DNA of 64,000 bases from Arhodomonas aquaeolei DSM 8974 (GCF_000374645.1 NZ_KB894802.1:1924-65923), one strand, 5' to 3'; positions 26,168-39,382 are shown, numbered from the stretch's first letter. Translations and numbers: made by a program. Notes: a model not told the origin generated them from the letters alone.

Positions 26168-28081
26168 ATGGGCGGTATGGGCACCCCCGAGACCGAACCC
26201 CGAATACGTGAGCTGCCGCCCCTGCTGGTCGATCAGATCGCCGCGGGGGAGATCATCGAGCGCCCCGCCTCCGTGGTGAAGGAGCTGCTCGAGAACGCCA
26301 TCGACGCCGGCGCCCGGCGCATCGACATGGCGGTGGAGGCCGGCGGCAAGGGCCTCATCCGGGTGCGTGACGACGGTCAGGGCATGAGCCCGGCGGACCT
26401 CCGCCTGTCCGTCGGCCGCCATGCCACCAGCAAGATCCGTGAGCTCGACGACCTGGAGCACATCGCCAGCCTCGGCTTCCGCGGTGAGGCGCTGCCGAGC
26501 ATCGCCTCGGTATCGCGGCTGTGCATCACCTCCCGTGCCGACGGCGAGGAGCACGCCTGGCGGCTGGAGGTGCACGACGGCGAGGCCGGTGAGCCGGCGC
26601 CCGCGCCGCACCCGGCGGGCACCACCGTCGAGGTCCGCGAGCTCTTCCACCGCACGCCGGCGCGGCGCAAGTTCCTGCGCGCCGAGCGCACCGAGTTCCG
26701 CCACGTCCAGGAGCTCGTGCGGCGCATGGCGATGAGCCATCCCGGCGTGGCCGTGAACCTCGAGCACAACGGCCGCACCGCGATGCAGCTCCCGGCGGCG
26801 GGCAACCGCGCGGCGTGGAGCCAGCGCCTCGCCGAGCTCACCGGCCGGGCCTTCGTGGACCAGTCGCTGTTCCTGGAGACCGAGGCCGCCGGGATGCGCC
26901 TGTGGGGATGGCTGGGCCTGCCCACGGCCTCCCGCGGCCAGGCGGATCTGCAGTACGTCTATCTCAACGGGCGCATGATCCGGGACCGGCTGATCAGCCA
27001 TGCCCTGCGCCGGGCCTATGCCGACCTCCTGTTCAAGGGCCGGCACCCCGCCTATGTCCTCTACCTGGAGATCGACCCCGGGCAGGTGGACGTCAACGTG
27101 CACCCGACCAAGCACGAGGTCCGCTTTCGCGACAGCCGCCTCGTCTACGACTTCCTCCTGCGCCAGGTCCACCATGCCCTGGAGCATTCCGGCGATGCGG
27201 ATGCCCCCGAGCCGGTGGCGCCCGCCGCGGAGCCGGTCGGGGCGGAAAGCACGGGGCATGCAGCACCCGCCGGCGGCGCGGGCGTACCGCCGCGACCGCC
27301 GCAGCAGGCCTCCATGGGCCTGCCGGTGGCGGAGGCCCGGGCACTGTATGGGCCGGAGGAGGGCGGTGCGCCGGCGGCCGGGGCGGAAGAGCGCCCGGTC
27401 ACGGACAACGGCCCGCCGGACGGGCGTGCCGACCGGCCCGTGCCGCCGTCGGCCCACGCGCCGTCCGCCGTGCAGCCGCGGGAGGTCGCCGGCGAGGTGC
27501 CGCCCCTGGGCTTTGCGCTGGCCCAGCTCCACGGCGTGTACGTGCTTGCGCAGGACGACGACGGCCTGATCCTGGTGGACATGCACGCCGCCCACGAGCG
27601 CATCGTCTACGAACGCCTCAAGGACCAGGTGGCGGAGCAGGGCGTGGCCTCGCAGCCGTTGCTGGTGCCGGTGCGGGTGTCGGTCACGCCGCGGCAGGCG
27701 GACATCGCCGAGGAGTATGCCGAGGTCTTCACCCGCCTGGGCTTCGAGGTGGACCGAGGCGGCCCGGATGTCGTCCATCTCCGCCGCCTGCCGGCGCTGC
27801 TGCGCACCGCCGACCCCGAGACGCTGGTCCGCGACGTCCTCGCCGACCTCCAGGCGGAGGGACGCAGCGGCCGGGTGGAGGCCGCGGTGAACCACGTGCT
27901 CGCCACCATGGGCTGTCACGGTTCCGTGCGCGCCAACCGCCGTCTGAGCCTGGATGAGATGAACGCCCTGCTCCGGGAAATGGAGCGCACGCGCAATATC
28001 GGCCAGTGCAACCACGGCCGGCCGACCTGGACACGGCTGACCATGGCCGACCTGGACCGGCTGTTCCTGCGGGGTCAGTAG
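26168..28081 (+). CDS. mutL: DNA mismatch repair protein MutL
   Basis: Matchmaker between MutS and downstream repair steps. The 637-aa protein has GHKL ATPase motifs [16 protein letters not shown] and [12 protein letters not shown], a proline/alanine-rich linker (about 335-430) and a C-terminal dimerisation domain. That domain holds [12 protein letters not shown], matching the endonuclease motif D(Q/M)HAxxExxxxE, and CNHGRP, matching the CPHGRP motif. This points to a nicking MutL like that of Pseudomonas rather than the MutH-dependent E. coli type. ATG 26168 is used; an in-frame ATG at 26177 is an alternative. Separated from miaA by two bases. Confidence 0.96.
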   Translation: MGGMGTPETEPRIRELPPLLVDQIAAGEIIERPASVVKELLENAIDAGARRIDMAVEAGGKGLIRVRDDGQGMSPADLRLSVGRHATSKIRELDDLEHIASLGFRGEALPSIASVSRLCITSRADGEEHAWRLEVHDGEAGEPAPAPHPAGTTVEVRELFHRTPARRKFLRAERTEFRHVQELVRRMAMSHPGVAVNLEHNGRTAMQLPAAGNRAAWSQRLAELTGRAFVDQSLFLETEAAGMRLWGWLGLPTASRGQADLQYVYLNGRMIRDRLISHALRRAYADLLFKGRHPAYVLYLEIDPGQVDVNVHPTKHEVRFRDSRLVYDFLLRQVHHALEHSGDADAPEPVAPAAEPVGAESTGHAAPAGGAGVPPRPPQQASMGLPVAEARALYGPEEGGAPAAGAEERPVTDNGPPDGRADRPVPPSAHAPSAVQPREVAGEVPPLGFALAQLHGVYVLAQDDDGLILVDMHAAHERIVYERLKDQVAEQGVASQPLLVPVRVSVTPRQADIAEEYAEVFTRLGFEVDRGGPDVVHLRRLPALLRTADPETLVRDVLADLQAEGRSGRVEAAVNHVLATMGCHGSVRANRRLSLDEMNALLREMERTRNIGQCNHGRPTWTRLTMADLDRLFLRGQ

Positions 28082-28083
28082 CC

Positions 28084-29040
28084 ATGGGCGCGCCGTTGCC
28101 GGTGATCCTCCTCATGGGGCCGACGGCCTCGGGCAAGACCGCCGCCGCCATCGACCTGGTGGAGCGCTTCCCGGTGGACATCGTCAGCGTGGACTCGGCC
28201 CTGGTCTACCGGGGCATGGATATCGGTACCGCCAAGCCGGGGGGCGACGAGCTGGCCCGTGCCCCCCACCGCCTGATCGATATCCTCGATCCCTCGGAGC
28301 GTTACTCGGCGGCGGGCTTCCGCGCGGATGCGCTGGCGGAGATCGCCGCCATCCACCGCGCGGGCCGCATCCCGCTGCTCGTGGGCGGGACCATGCTCTA
28401 CTACCGGGCCCTCACCGAGGGCCTGGCGGACCTGCCGGAGGCGGACGCCGAGCTGCGCGCCGAGCTCGAGGCGCAGGCGCGGCGCGAGGGCTGGCCGGCG
28501 CTGCACCGCCAGCTCGCCGGCGTCGACCCGGCGACCGCGGCGCGGCTGCACCCCAACGACGCCCAGCGCGTGCAGCGGGCGCTGGAGGTCTACCTGCTCA
28601 GCGGGCGCACGCTCACGGAGCTGACCCGTGCGGCGCGCTCGGAACCCCTGCCGTTCAGTGTGGTCAAGTGGGCAGTGGCCCCTGCCGAGCGGCGCATCCT
28701 CCACGAGCGCATCGCCCGGCGTTTCGACGCCATGCTCGAGCAGGGGTTCATCGACGAGGTCGCCGGCCTGAAGGCCCGGGGGGATCTGCATGCGGAGCTG
28801 CCGTCGATGCGTGCGGTGGGCTACCGCCAGGTCTGGGCCTACCTGGACGGTGACTGTGATCGCGAGACCCTGCGCGAGCGGGGTGTCGCTGCGACCCGGC
28901 AGTTCGCCAAGCGCCAGCTCACATGGCTGCGCCGCGAGCCGGATCTGAGGCACTTCGAGGCCACCGATCCGGCGCTGCGGCAACGCCTTAGGGAAGCCAT
29001 GACGGGCGTGTTAGACTCATGCCAAGCGGTTGGGCCCTAG
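28084..29040 (+). CDS. miaA: tRNA dimethylallyltransferase
   Basis: Adds the dimethylallyl group to A37 of tRNAs reading UNN codons. The 318-aa protein has the P-loop [64 protein letters not shown] and AVGYRQVW motifs. Part of mutL-miaA-hfq-hflX. Confidence 0.97.
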   Translation: MGAPLPVILLMGPTASGKTAAAIDLVERFPVDIVSVDSALVYRGMDIGTAKPGGDELARAPHRLIDILDPSERYSAAGFRADALAEIAAIHRAGRIPLLVGGTMLYYRALTEGLADLPEADAELRAELEAQARREGWPALHRQLAGVDPATAARLHPNDAQRVQRALEVYLLSGRTLTELTRAARSEPLPFSVVKWAVAPAERRILHERIARRFDAMLEQGFIDEVAGLKARGDLHAELPSMRAVGYRQVWAYLDGDCDRETLRERGVAATRQFAKRQLTWLRREPDLRHFEATDPALRQRLREAMTGVLDSCQAVGP

Positions 29041-29147
29041 GGCTTTCGGGCGGCGAGGGAGGCCGCCCGACCGTCGATGAGCAGGCGCGGGTATGGAGGC
29101 TGCCGGCGCATAACAACAAGGGCCGAAGGCACGAAGGAGCATTTGGA

Positions 29148-29399
29148 ATGGCCAAAGGGCAATCACTTCAGGAACCGTTTCTCAACGCCCTGCGCAAGGA
29201 AAAGGTACCGGTCTCCATCTATCTGGTGAATGGCATCAAGCTGCAGGGGCAGATCGAGTCCTTCGACCAGTTCGTGGTGCTGTTGCGCAACAGTGTCAGC
29301 CAGATGGTGTACAAGCACGCTATCTCCACGATCGTGCCCTCGCGCGCGGTCAGAGCCCACCAGCTAGAGGGGTCGGGTGCAGAGGAAAGCGACCAGTAA
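29148..29399 (+). CDS. hfq: RNA chaperone Hfq
   Basis: This 83-aa Sm-like hexamer subunit pairs small RNAs with mRNAs. It starts [18 protein letters not shown]; Sm1 is [20 protein letters not shown] and Sm2 is [13 protein letters not shown], with the YKHA signature intact. It has a shorter C-terminal tail than the E. coli protein (102 aa). A GAAGGAG ribosome binding site precedes it. Its 3' end overlaps the hflX start by 23 bases. Confidence 0.98.
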   Translation: MAKGQSLQEPFLNALRKEKVPVSIYLVNGIKLQGQIESFDQFVVLLRNSVSQMVYKHAISTIVPSRAVRAHQLEGSGAEESDQ

Positions 29400-30702
29400 G
29401 CCGGTGACGGAGACCGCGCCGGCCCAGCTATTCGATCGTCCCGAGGGCGGCGAACGCGCCGTGCTGGTGCAGCTCGACGACGGTGGGGCCTCGCTGGACG
29501 AGACCCTGGAGGAATTCTCCGCGCTGGCGGTCTCCGCCGGCGCGGAGATCGTCGACCGGGTCGTGAACCGGCGGGACCGCCCCGACCCCCGTTACTTCCT
29601 CGGTCGCGGCAAGGTCGCCGAACTCGGCGAGCGCATCGCCGCGGCCGGTGCGGATCTGGTGCTGGTGAATCACATGCTGTCGCCGGCCCAGGAGCGCAAC
29701 CTCGAGCGCGAGCTCGGCTGCCGGGTGCTCGACCGTACCGGGCTGATCCTCGACATCTTCGCCCAGCGTGCCCGGACCCACGAGGGTAAGCTCCAGGTGG
29801 AGCTCGCCCAGCTCCGCCACATCGCCAGCCGGCTTGTGCGGGGCTGGAGCCATCTGGAGCGGCAGAAGGGCGGCATCGGCCAGCGCGGCCCGGGCGAGAC
29901 CCAGCTGGAGATGGACCGGCGGATGCTCGGTCATCGCATCAAGCAGCTGGAGAAGCGCCTGGAGCGGGTGCGCCGCCAGCGCAGCCAGGGCCGGCAGGCG
30001 CGGCGCAAGCGCGACCTGCCGGCGGTCTCGCTGGTGGGTTATACCAACGCGGGCAAGTCCACGCTGTTCAACCGGCTCGCCGAGTCCACCGTGTTCACCG
30101 CCGATCAGCTGTTCGCGACGCTGGACACGACCCTCCGGCGGGTGCCGCTCCCGGGTGGCGAATCCGCGGTGTTCGCGGATACCGTCGGCTTCATCAGCGA
30201 TCTCCCCCACCAGCTCGTGGCCGCCTTCCGCTCCACCCTGGAGGAGGTCATCGAGGCCGATCTGCTGCTGCACGTCGTCGACGCGAGCGCCGCGGATCGC
30301 GGCGACCAGGTCACCGAGGTCGAGGGCGTGCTCGGTGAGATCGGGGCCGGCGAGGTGCCGGTGCTCACCGTCTACAACAAGATCGACCGGCTCGGCCAGC
30401 CCGCGCGGGTGGACCGCGACGAGCACGGCACGCCCGTGGCCCTGTGGGTCTCGGCGAAGACCGGCGAGGGGCTGGACCTGCTGCCCGGGGTGGTGGCCGA
30501 GCGCGTCGGCGAGCGCCGTGCCCGCGGGCGGCTGCGCCTGCCGCCCAGCGAGGGGCGGCTGCGGGCACTGGTCTATCAGTCCGGCGAGGTGCTCGAGGAG
30601 CGCATGCTCGACAACGGCGACTGCCTGCTGGAGGTGAGCCTGCCCCAGCGGGAGATGGAGCGTCTTCGCCGTCACGAGGGATTGCCGACCTTTATCGACT
30701 GA
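29377..30702 (+). CDS. hflX: Ribosome-associated GTPase HflX
   Basis: GTPase that splits stalled ribosomes. The 441-aa protein has the HflX N-terminal domain ([40 protein letters not shown]) and the G domain with [14 protein letters not shown] (G1), [20 protein letters not shown] (G3) and YNKIDRL (G4). GTG 29377 overlaps hfq; GTG 29404, five bases past the hfq stop, is an alternative start. Confidence 0.95.
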   Translation: MQRKATSKPVTETAPAQLFDRPEGGERAVLVQLDDGGASLDETLEEFSALAVSAGAEIVDRVVNRRDRPDPRYFLGRGKVAELGERIAAAGADLVLVNHMLSPAQERNLERELGCRVLDRTGLILDIFAQRARTHEGKLQVELAQLRHIASRLVRGWSHLERQKGGIGQRGPGETQLEMDRRMLGHRIKQLEKRLERVRRQRSQGRQARRKRDLPAVSLVGYTNAGKSTLFNRLAESTVFTADQLFATLDTTLRRVPLPGGESAVFADTVGFISDLPHQLVAAFRSTLEEVIEADLLLHVVDASAADRGDQVTEVEGVLGEIGAGEVPVLTVYNKIDRLGQPARVDRDEHGTPVALWVSAKTGEGLDLLPGVVAERVGERRARGRLRLPPSEGRLRALVYQSGEVLEERMLDNGDCLLEVSLPQREMERLRRHEGLPTFID

Positions 30703-30802
30703 GGCGCGTCCGCCTTGCGGCGGGCGCGCGGGCGTCATTAGAATCCGCCGCTGTGCCTGTGATCGGCCCCGGCGGGCCTGTCCAACTGGGAGTACTTCAA
30801 TC

Positions 30803-32071
30803 ATGGCCTGGAATGAGCCCGGCGGAGACAACCGGGACCCCTGGAGCGGCGGTGGCGGCAACCAGGGACCACCGGATCTCGACGAGGCGCTGCGCCGCGC
30901 GAAGCAGCGGCTGAGTGCCCTGTTCGGCGGCAAGTCCGGCGGTAACGGCGGCGGCTCCGGCCCGGACGGGGGTGGCGGACTGTCCATCGGCCCGACCGGC
31001 ATCGGTGTAATCATCGTCGTGATCGTGCTCGGGTGGCTGGCGTCCGGCATCTACATCGTCGACGCCGGCTGGCGCGGCGTGGAGCTGCGCTTCGGCCAGC
31101 ACGTGGCCACCACCGGCCCCGGTCCGCACTGGCACCTGCCCTATCCCGTGGGCGAGGTGGAGAAGGTGCGCACCTCCGAGCGCCGGCGCATCACCGTGGG
31201 CTACGAGGCGACCACCGCCAACAACACCCGCACGGTGCCTTCCGAGGCGCTGATGCTCACCAAGGACGAGAACATCGTTAACGTCCACCTCGCGGTGCAG
31301 TACGACATCTCGGACCCCGCGAAGTACCTGTTCAATTTCCTCGAGCCGCAGCAGACGCTGAAGTCGGTTACCGAGTCCGCCCTGCGCGAGACCGTGGGCA
31401 AGAACGAGCTGGACTTCATCCTCACCGAGGGGCGCGCCGAGGTCGCGATGCAGACCCGCCAGCGCATCGAGGAGACCCTCAAGGCCTACGACTCCGGGAT
31501 CAACCTCGTCGAGGTCGTGATTCAGGATGTCCAGCCGCCGGAGCAGGTGCAGGACGCCTTCGCCGATGCGATCAAGGCCCGCGAGGACCGCCTGCGCCTG
31601 ATCAACCAGGCGCAGGCGTACCAGAACGAGATCATCCCGCGGGCCCAGGGTCAGGCCGCCCGTATCAGCGAGGAGGCCGAGGCCTATCGCGAGCAGGTGG
31701 TCGCCCAGGCCAATGGCGAGACCGACCGCTTCGCCGCCGTGGCCAAGGAGTACAACATGGCGCCGCAGGTCACGCGGGAGCGGTTGTACATCGAGTCCGT
31801 GGAGGACGTGCTCTCGGCCACCGGCAACATCCTGATCGACTCCGGCAAGGGTAACGGCAGCCAGTCTCTGCTCTACCTGCCGGTCGAGAAGCTTATGGAG
31901 CAGAGCCAGCGCGCCCGCGCCGGTGCCGATAACGGTGATACCGGCAGCATGTCCGGTGCCGGCGGTGGCAGCTCGTCGAGCAGTGCCGGCAGCTCCGCGA
32001 GCTCCGGCAGCCAGAGCAGCTCCGGGGGCAACTGGAGCGAGAGCCGTCTGAGAACCCGGGAGAGCCGCTGA
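30803..32071 (+). CDS. hflK: FtsH-associated membrane protein HflK
   Basis: Stomatin/prohibitin-family partner of HflC; together they form the large cage around FtsH and modulate membrane proteolysis. The 422-aa protein has a Gly-rich N-terminus (GGGGNQGPPDLDE), one transmembrane helix at about 70-90 (GVIIVVIVLGWLASGIYIV), an SPFH domain (GVELRFGQHVATTGPGPHWHLPYPVG) and a coiled region. It ends in a Ser/Gly-rich tail from about residue 385. The stop and the hflC start overlap as TGATG. Confidence 0.96.
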   Translation: MAWNEPGGDNRDPWSGGGGNQGPPDLDEALRRAKQRLSALFGGKSGGNGGGSGPDGGGGLSIGPTGIGVIIVVIVLGWLASGIYIVDAGWRGVELRFGQHVATTGPGPHWHLPYPVGEVEKVRTSERRRITVGYEATTANNTRTVPSEALMLTKDENIVNVHLAVQYDISDPAKYLFNFLEPQQTLKSVTESALRETVGKNELDFILTEGRAEVAMQTRQRIEETLKAYDSGINLVEVVIQDVQPPEQVQDAFADAIKAREDRLRLINQAQAYQNEIIPRAQGQAARISEEAEAYREQVVAQANGETDRFAAVAKEYNMAPQVTRERLYIESVEDVLSATGNILIDSGKGNGSQSLLYLPVEKLMEQSQRARAGADNGDTGSMSGAGGGSSSSSAGSSASSGSQSSSGGNWSESRLRTRESR

Positions 32072-32994
32072 TGAAACGAGGATTGCCCATCGTCGCCGTC
32101 ATCGTCGTCGTGGCGCTGGTGATCGGCTCCATGTCGGTCTACACGGTCCGCGAGACCGAGAAGGCGATCAAGTTCCGTCTCGGTGAGATCGTGGACGCCA
32201 AGGTCGCCCCCGGACTGCACTTCAAGACGCCGTTCGTGAACAACGTGCGCTACTTTGATGCGCGCGTGCAGACCCTGGACCAGGACCCCCAGCGGTTCCT
32301 GACCCAGGAGAAGAAGAACCTCATCGTCGATGCCTTCGTGAAGTGGCGCATCGGTGATGTGCGTGCCTTCTACACCACCGTGCAGGGCTCGGTGCAGGCG
32401 GCGAACACCCGGCTCTCGGAGATCATCCAGGAGGGGCTGCGCAACGAGTTCGGCTCGCGCACCATCCGCGAGATCATTTCCGGCGACCGCGTGCAGATCA
32501 CCCGCATCCTGCAGAAACGCGCCTCCGAGGCGGCCAAGAGCCTGGGCGTCGACGTCGTGGACGTGCGCCTCAAGCGCGTGGATCTGCCGGACAGCGTGAG
32601 CGAGTCCGTTTACCAGCGCATGGCCGCGGAGCGCGAGCGCGTGGCGCGGGAGTTCCGTGCCGAGGGTGCCGAGGCGGCGGAACGTATCCGCGCGTCCGCG
32701 GACCGCCAGCGCACCGTCATCCTCGCCAAGGCGCGGCGCGACGCCGACCGCATCCGCGGTGCCGGCGACGCCGAGGCGGCACGGATCTACGCGGGGACGT
32801 ACTCCGACAATCCGGAGTTCTACGCCTTCTACCGCAGCCTGCAGTCCTACAAGCGCAGCCTTGACGGTCAGGGCGACGTGGTCGTGCTCTCGCCGGATTC
32901 CGAGTACTTCCGCTACTTCCGCCAGCCCGGCGGCGGCGTCCAGTCCAGCGGTGATGCACAGTCCGGCGGCGCGGCTGGCGGTGGCGACGGCTGA
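32071..32994 (+). CDS. hflC: FtsH-associated membrane protein HflC
   Basis: This 307-aa SPFH-domain protein pairs with HflK. It has an N-terminal membrane anchor (LPIVAVIVVVALVIGSMSVY), then VRETEKAIKFRLGEI, the helical region KRASEAAKSLGVDVVDVRLKRVDLP and a C-terminal YRSLQSYKRSL segment typical of HflC. The tail is Gly-rich. One-base overlap with hflK. Confidence 0.96.
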   Translation: MKRGLPIVAVIVVVALVIGSMSVYTVRETEKAIKFRLGEIVDAKVAPGLHFKTPFVNNVRYFDARVQTLDQDPQRFLTQEKKNLIVDAFVKWRIGDVRAFYTTVQGSVQAANTRLSEIIQEGLRNEFGSRTIREIISGDRVQITRILQKRASEAAKSLGVDVVDVRLKRVDLPDSVSESVYQRMAAERERVAREFRAEGAEAAERIRASADRQRTVILAKARRDADRIRGAGDAEAARIYAGTYSDNPEFYAFYRSLQSYKRSLDGQGDVVVLSPDSEYFRYFRQPGGGVQSSGDAQSGGAAGGGDG

Positions 32995-33040
32995 GCGCCG
33001 TCGCCACCCACGCCGCCCGACCCCGGAGGCCTGACATCCC

Positions 33041-33232
33041 ATGATGCTGGAGGACCTGCTGAGCGCGCTCGCGCTGATCCTGGTGATCGAGGGCATCATG
33101 CCCTTCCTCAGCCCGCGCACCATGCGCCGCGTGCTCTTCCAGATCGTCCAGCACAATGACCGGACGTTGCGCTGGACCGGTCTGGCGACCATGATCGCCG
33201 GCGTCATCCTGCTCTACCTGGTGCGCCATTGA
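33041..33232 (+). CDS. yjeT: DUF2065 family small membrane protein (YjeT)
   Basis: A 63-aa protein with two hydrophobic segments (LLSALALILVIEGIMPFL and LATMIAGVILLYLV) around the central RRVLFQIVQHNDRTLRWTG. It sits in the same place as E. coli yjeT, between hflC and purA. Function unknown. Confidence 0.9.
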   Translation: MMLEDLLSALALILVIEGIMPFLSPRTMRRVLFQIVQHNDRTLRWTGLATMIAGVILLYLVRH

Positions 33233-33248
33233 CGGTGCGGAGGCACTC

Positions 33249-35764
<2,516 letters not shown>

Positions 35765-36044
35765 GCAGGCGTGGGCGGGGCGTCATCACCCCGCCCGGCT
35801 GACCCCTGACGGATCGCCGGCGCCCGTCCCGGGCCGCCGGTCGTGCTGGCACCGATCACCGACGTTGTCGGTACCCCCCCTGGCCGCCGCGGATAGCACC
35901 GAAGGCATTGCGGTATTCGGCGTTGCCTGCTGTCGCCGGTGTCACTTCGGCATCAGTCGCACCGGGGAGGCACCGCGGGTGCCGGGGCGGTCGTGTGACG
36001 CGTGGGTGGGGAGCGGCGGTGGCGACCTTCCTGTGGCCGCGCAT
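35765..36044. other. Intergenic region without a recognisable gene
   Basis: Apart from the hairpin directly after purA, nothing is recognised up to the tRNA-Leu terminator. Confidence 0.5.
35773..35796 (+). terminator. Hairpin after purA
   Basis: GGGCGGGG-CGTCATCA-CCCCGCCC forms a perfect 8-bp GC-rich stem starting eight bases after the purA stop. There is no T-tract, so termination may need Rho or be partial. Confidence 0.55.
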
Positions 36045-36071
36045 AAAAAAAGGCGAGCCGTCAGGCCCGCC
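36045..36071 (-). terminator. Rho-independent terminator after tRNA-Leu
   Basis: On the minus strand GGCGGGC-CTGACG-GCTCGCC (7 bp, one G-U pair) is followed by seven T residues. It begins 13 bases past the tRNA CCA end. Confidence 0.85.
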
Positions 36072-36083
36072 TTTTCCGTTGTC

Positions 36084-36171
36084 TGGTGCCGAGGAGAGGA
36101 CTTGAACCTCCACGGGGATTACCCCCACTAGCACCTGAAGCTAGCGCGTCTACCAATTCCGCCACCTCGGC
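36084..36171 (-). tRNA. tRNA-Leu (CAG anticodon)
   Basis: An 88-nt class II tRNA with a long variable arm and encoded CCA. The acceptor is GCCGAGG/CCTCGGC, the anticodon stem CTAGC/GCTAG with loop TTCAGGT (anticodon CAG), and the T-arm GAGGTTCAAGTCCTC. It reads CUG, the main Leu codon of a GC-rich genome. Confidence 0.98.
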
Positions 36172-36311
36172 TTTCCCGTCGACTCGATTGCCTCTCGTCG
36201 ACAAGCGGCGCAGAGATTAACCGGGGTGCGCGGGCCTGTCAATGCCCGGGTGCGATCGCGTATGCTGATTTGATTGACTACAAGCGCCAAGCAACGAGGA
36301 CTACCTGCCGA

Positions 36312-38642
36312 ATGGCGAAAAAACGCAGCGTCGATCCGGACACGGATCCGCATCTTGCCCGTGAGAAGGAAAAATACGGTAACCCGGTTCCCAGCCGCGA
36401 GTTCATCCTGGAACAGCTGGAGGCCGCGGCCCGGCCGCTCTCCCGCCGGGAGCTCGCCGAGCTCTTCGAGCTCGCGGAGGAGGACGACCTCGAAGGCCTG
36501 CGCCGCCGCCTGCGCGCGATGGAGCGCGACGGCCAGCTCGTGCGCAACCGCCGCAACGGGTACGTCGTGGTGGACAACGAGGAGCTCGTCCGCGGCCGGG
36601 TACGATCCGGCCCGGAGGGCTGGGGCATGTTGCACCCCGACCTGCCCGGCGATGATGTACTCCTCTCGCCGCGGGAGATGCGCAACCTCCTGCATGGCGA
36701 TCGCGCGGTGGCACGCATCACCGGCGTCGACCGCCAGGGCCGGACCGAGGGCGAGATCGTGGAGGTGCTCGAGCGCGCCAACCGCTCCATCGCCGGGCGC
36801 TATTTCGAAGAGAGCGGCGTGGGCTTCCTGGTGCCGGACAACAAGCGTCTCCATCAGGACGTGATCATCCCCGCGGATAACCGCGGCGAGGCCCAGAACG
36901 GCGACCTCGTGGTGGTCGAGGTGCTCAGCCAGCCCACCAAGCGCCGCCAGCCCATCGGCCGGGTCACGGAGGTCGTGGGCCGTCATATCCCCGCCGGCAG
37001 CGAGATCGATGTCGCCGCGAGGGTTCACGGCATCCCGGTGGAATGGCCGGCCGAGGTTACCCGCGACGCCGAGGCCTTCGGCGACGAGGTGCCGGGGCCG
37101 GCGAAGCAGGGACGCACGGACCTGCGACAGCTGCCGCTGGTGACCATCGACGGCCCGGACGCCCGGGACTACGACGACGCGGTCTACTGTGAGCCCACGG
37201 ACAGCGGCTGGAAGCTGCTTGTCGCGATCGCGGACGTGGCCCATTACGTCGAGCCCGGCTCAGCCTTGGACCGCGAGGCGGCGGAGCGGGGCAACTCCGT
37301 GTACTTCCCGCGCAGCGTCGTGCCGATGCTGCCGGAGGTTCTCTCCAACGGCCTGTGCTCGCTCAACCCGAAGGTGGACCGCCTGTGCATGGTCTGCGAG
37401 ATGCAGATCAGCCGCGAGGGCAAGCTCCGGCGCTCGCGTTTCTACGAGGGCGTGATGCGCTCCAGCGCCCGGCTGACCTACGACGAGGTCAAGGCCATCC
37501 ACATCGACCGCGACCCGGATGTGCGCCGGCGTTTCCGCGGCGTGCTCAAGCACGTCGACAACCTCTTCTCCGTCTACCGCGCCCTGCGCAAGGATCGCGA
37601 TCGCCGCGGGGCGATCGACTTCGAGACCACCGAGACGGAGATGAGCTTCGACGACCAGGGCCAGATCGCGGGTATCCACCCGACCGAGCGCCACGACGCG
37701 CACAAGCTCATCGAGGAGTGCATGGTGCGCGCCAACGTGGCCGCGGCGCGCTTTCTGCTGCGCCGCCGGATACCCGCGCTGTACCGTGTCCATGAGCGCC
37801 CGGCGGAGGAGCGGCTGACTAACCTGCGCCAGTTCCTCAGCCAGACCGGGTTGCGCCTGGAGGGCGGCGATGCGCCTGAGCCCAAGGATTACGCCCGTCT
37901 GATGCAGCGCGTGCGCAGCCGGCCGGACCGTCACCTCATCGAGACGGTGCTGCTGCGCTCGATGATGGCCGCCGAGTACCGTCCGGACAACGTCGGCCAT
38001 TTCGGCCTGGCGCTGGACGCGTACGCGCACTTCACCTCGCCGATCCGGCGCTACCCGGACCTGGTCGTCCACCGTGCGATCAAGCACGCCATCAACGGCG
38101 GCAAGCCGGCGGACTTCGGCTACCGTCACGACTACCTGGTGACTCTCGGCGAGCACTGCTCCATGACCGACCGGCGCGCCGAGGAGGCGAGCCGCGATGC
38201 GGAGATGACGCTCAAGTGCCGGTACATGTCCCAGCACGTGGGCACCGAGTTCAACGGCGTGATCAGCGGGGTGACGAGCTTCGGGTTGTTCGTGGAGCTC
38301 GACGGCGTCTACGTCGACGGGCTGATCCATATCACCAACCTGGAAAGCGACTTCTTCCACTTCGACCCCATCGGTCACCGGCTGACGGGGCAGCGCACGG
38401 GCAAGGAGTACCGTCTCACCGACCGTATCCGGGTGCTCGTCGCCCGCGTAGACATCGACGAGCGCAAAATCGACTTCCAGCCCGTCGCCCATCCCCTCGG
38501 GCCGGACGGCGAGCCGCTGGAGGAATCCGCCGTGCGCCGGCGCGGTGGTGGCCAGAAGAAGCAGAAGTCCCGCTCCGGCCGTCGCCGCGGTGGCCGCCGC
38601 CGCAGTAGTGGCGGCAGTGGCAGCGGGGGCGGCGGTAGTTGA
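36312..38642 (+). CDS. rnr: Ribonuclease R
   Basis: A 3'-5' exoribonuclease that degrades structured RNA, including rRNA and mRNA. The 776-aa protein has an N-terminal helix-turn-helix/OB region (SREFILEQLEAAARPLSRREL), cold-shock domains, the RNB catalytic core with DGPDARDYDDAVYC (metal-binding Asp cluster), HFTSPIRRYPDL, and a C-terminal S1 domain (GVISGVTSFGLFVELDGVYVDGL). A basic Lys/Arg/Gly/Ser tail follows. The ATG at 36312 gives MAKKRSVDPD and the expected length. It overlaps rlmB by four bases. Confidence 0.97.
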   Translation: MAKKRSVDPDTDPHLAREKEKYGNPVPSREFILEQLEAAARPLSRRELAELFELAEEDDLEGLRRRLRAMERDGQLVRNRRNGYVVVDNEELVRGRVRSGPEGWGMLHPDLPGDDVLLSPREMRNLLHGDRAVARITGVDRQGRTEGEIVEVLERANRSIAGRYFEESGVGFLVPDNKRLHQDVIIPADNRGEAQNGDLVVVEVLSQPTKRRQPIGRVTEVVGRHIPAGSEIDVAARVHGIPVEWPAEVTRDAEAFGDEVPGPAKQGRTDLRQLPLVTIDGPDARDYDDAVYCEPTDSGWKLLVAIADVAHYVEPGSALDREAAERGNSVYFPRSVVPMLPEVLSNGLCSLNPKVDRLCMVCEMQISREGKLRRSRFYEGVMRSSARLTYDEVKAIHIDRDPDVRRRFRGVLKHVDNLFSVYRALRKDRDRRGAIDFETTETEMSFDDQGQIAGIHPTERHDAHKLIEECMVRANVAAARFLLRRRIPALYRVHERPAEERLTNLRQFLSQTGLRLEGGDAPEPKDYARLMQRVRSRPDRHLIETVLLRSMMAAEYRPDNVGHFGLALDAYAHFTSPIRRYPDLVVHRAIKHAINGGKPADFGYRHDYLVTLGEHCSMTDRRAEEASRDAEMTLKCRYMSQHVGTEFNGVISGVTSFGLFVELDGVYVDGLIHITNLESDFFHFDPIGHRLTGQRTGKEYRLTDRIRVLVARVDIDERKIDFQPVAHPLGPDGEPLEESAVRRRGGGQKKQKSRSGRRRGGRRRSSGGSGSGGGGS

Positions 38643-39382
38643 GCGGCAACCTCCAGGTCCTCTTCGGCCAGCACGCGGTACGGGCCGCGCTGCGCTACGA
38701 TCCCACCCGCGTGGTCGAGGCCTGGGTGGACGCGCGCCGCGGCGACGCCCGCGGCCGCCGGCTGCGCGAACAGCTCGAGGGGGTGGGGTGCCCCGTCCAT
38801 ACCGCCGACCGCCGGACCCTGGACCGCCTCGCCGAGGGCGGCGCCCACCAGGGCGTGGTGATCCACTACCGCGGCGAGCGCCCCCGGGGCGAGGACGACC
38901 TGGCGCAGATGCTGGACGGCCTCGACGAGGCGCCCCTGCTGCTGGTGCTCGACCAGGTCCAGGACCCGCACAACCTCGGTGCCTGTCTGCGTACCGCGGA
39001 CGCCGCCGGCGTGCACGGCGTGATCGCGCCCCGGGACCGGGCCGCCGGACTCACACCGGTGGTGCACAAGGTCGCTGCCGGTGCCGCGGCACGGGTGCCG
39101 TTCTTCCAGGTCACCAATCTCGCGCGCACGCTCCGCGGGCTGCGTGAGCGCGGTGTCTGGCTGGTGGGGGCGGCGGACGGCGCCGACGCCGCGCTCTACG
39201 ACGCCGACCTCACCGGGCCGCTGGCGCTGGTGCTCGGCGCCGAAGAGTCCGGAATGCGCCGGCTGACGCGCGAGGCCTGCGATACGCTGGTGCGCATCCC
39301 CATGGCCGGTGCGGTGGAGAGCCTCAACGTCTCCGTGGCCACCGGCGTGGTGCTCTTCGAGGCCGTTCGTCAGCGGCGCTGA
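38639..39382 (+). CDS. rlmB: 23S rRNA (guanosine-2'-O)-methyltransferase RlmB
   Basis: This SPOUT methyltransferase modifies G2251 of 23S rRNA. The 247-aa protein has an N-terminal substrate-binding domain (FGQHAVRAALRYDPTRV) and motifs DQVQDPHNLGACLRTADAAG, LVLGAEESGM and IPMAGAVESLNVSVATG. The only start that keeps the N-terminus is a TTG at 38639, overlapping the rnr stop as TTGA, so it is translationally coupled. Confidence 0.95.
   Translation: MSGNLQVLFGQHAVRAALRYDPTRVVEAWVDARRGDARGRRLREQLEGVGCPVHTADRRTLDRLAEGGAHQGVVIHYRGERPRGEDDLAQMLDGLDEAPLLLVLDQVQDPHNLGACLRTADAAGVHGVIAPRDRAAGLTPVVHKVAAGAAARVPFFQVTNLARTLRGLRERGVWLVGAADGADAALYDADLTGPLALVLGAEESGMRRLTREACDTLVRIPMAGAVESLNVSVATGVVLFEAVRQRR

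Noticed and set aside
24857-28015. 1052-codon minus-strand frame opposite amiB and mutL
   Set aside because: Antisense shadow frame; both plus-strand genes carry complete catalytic motifs.
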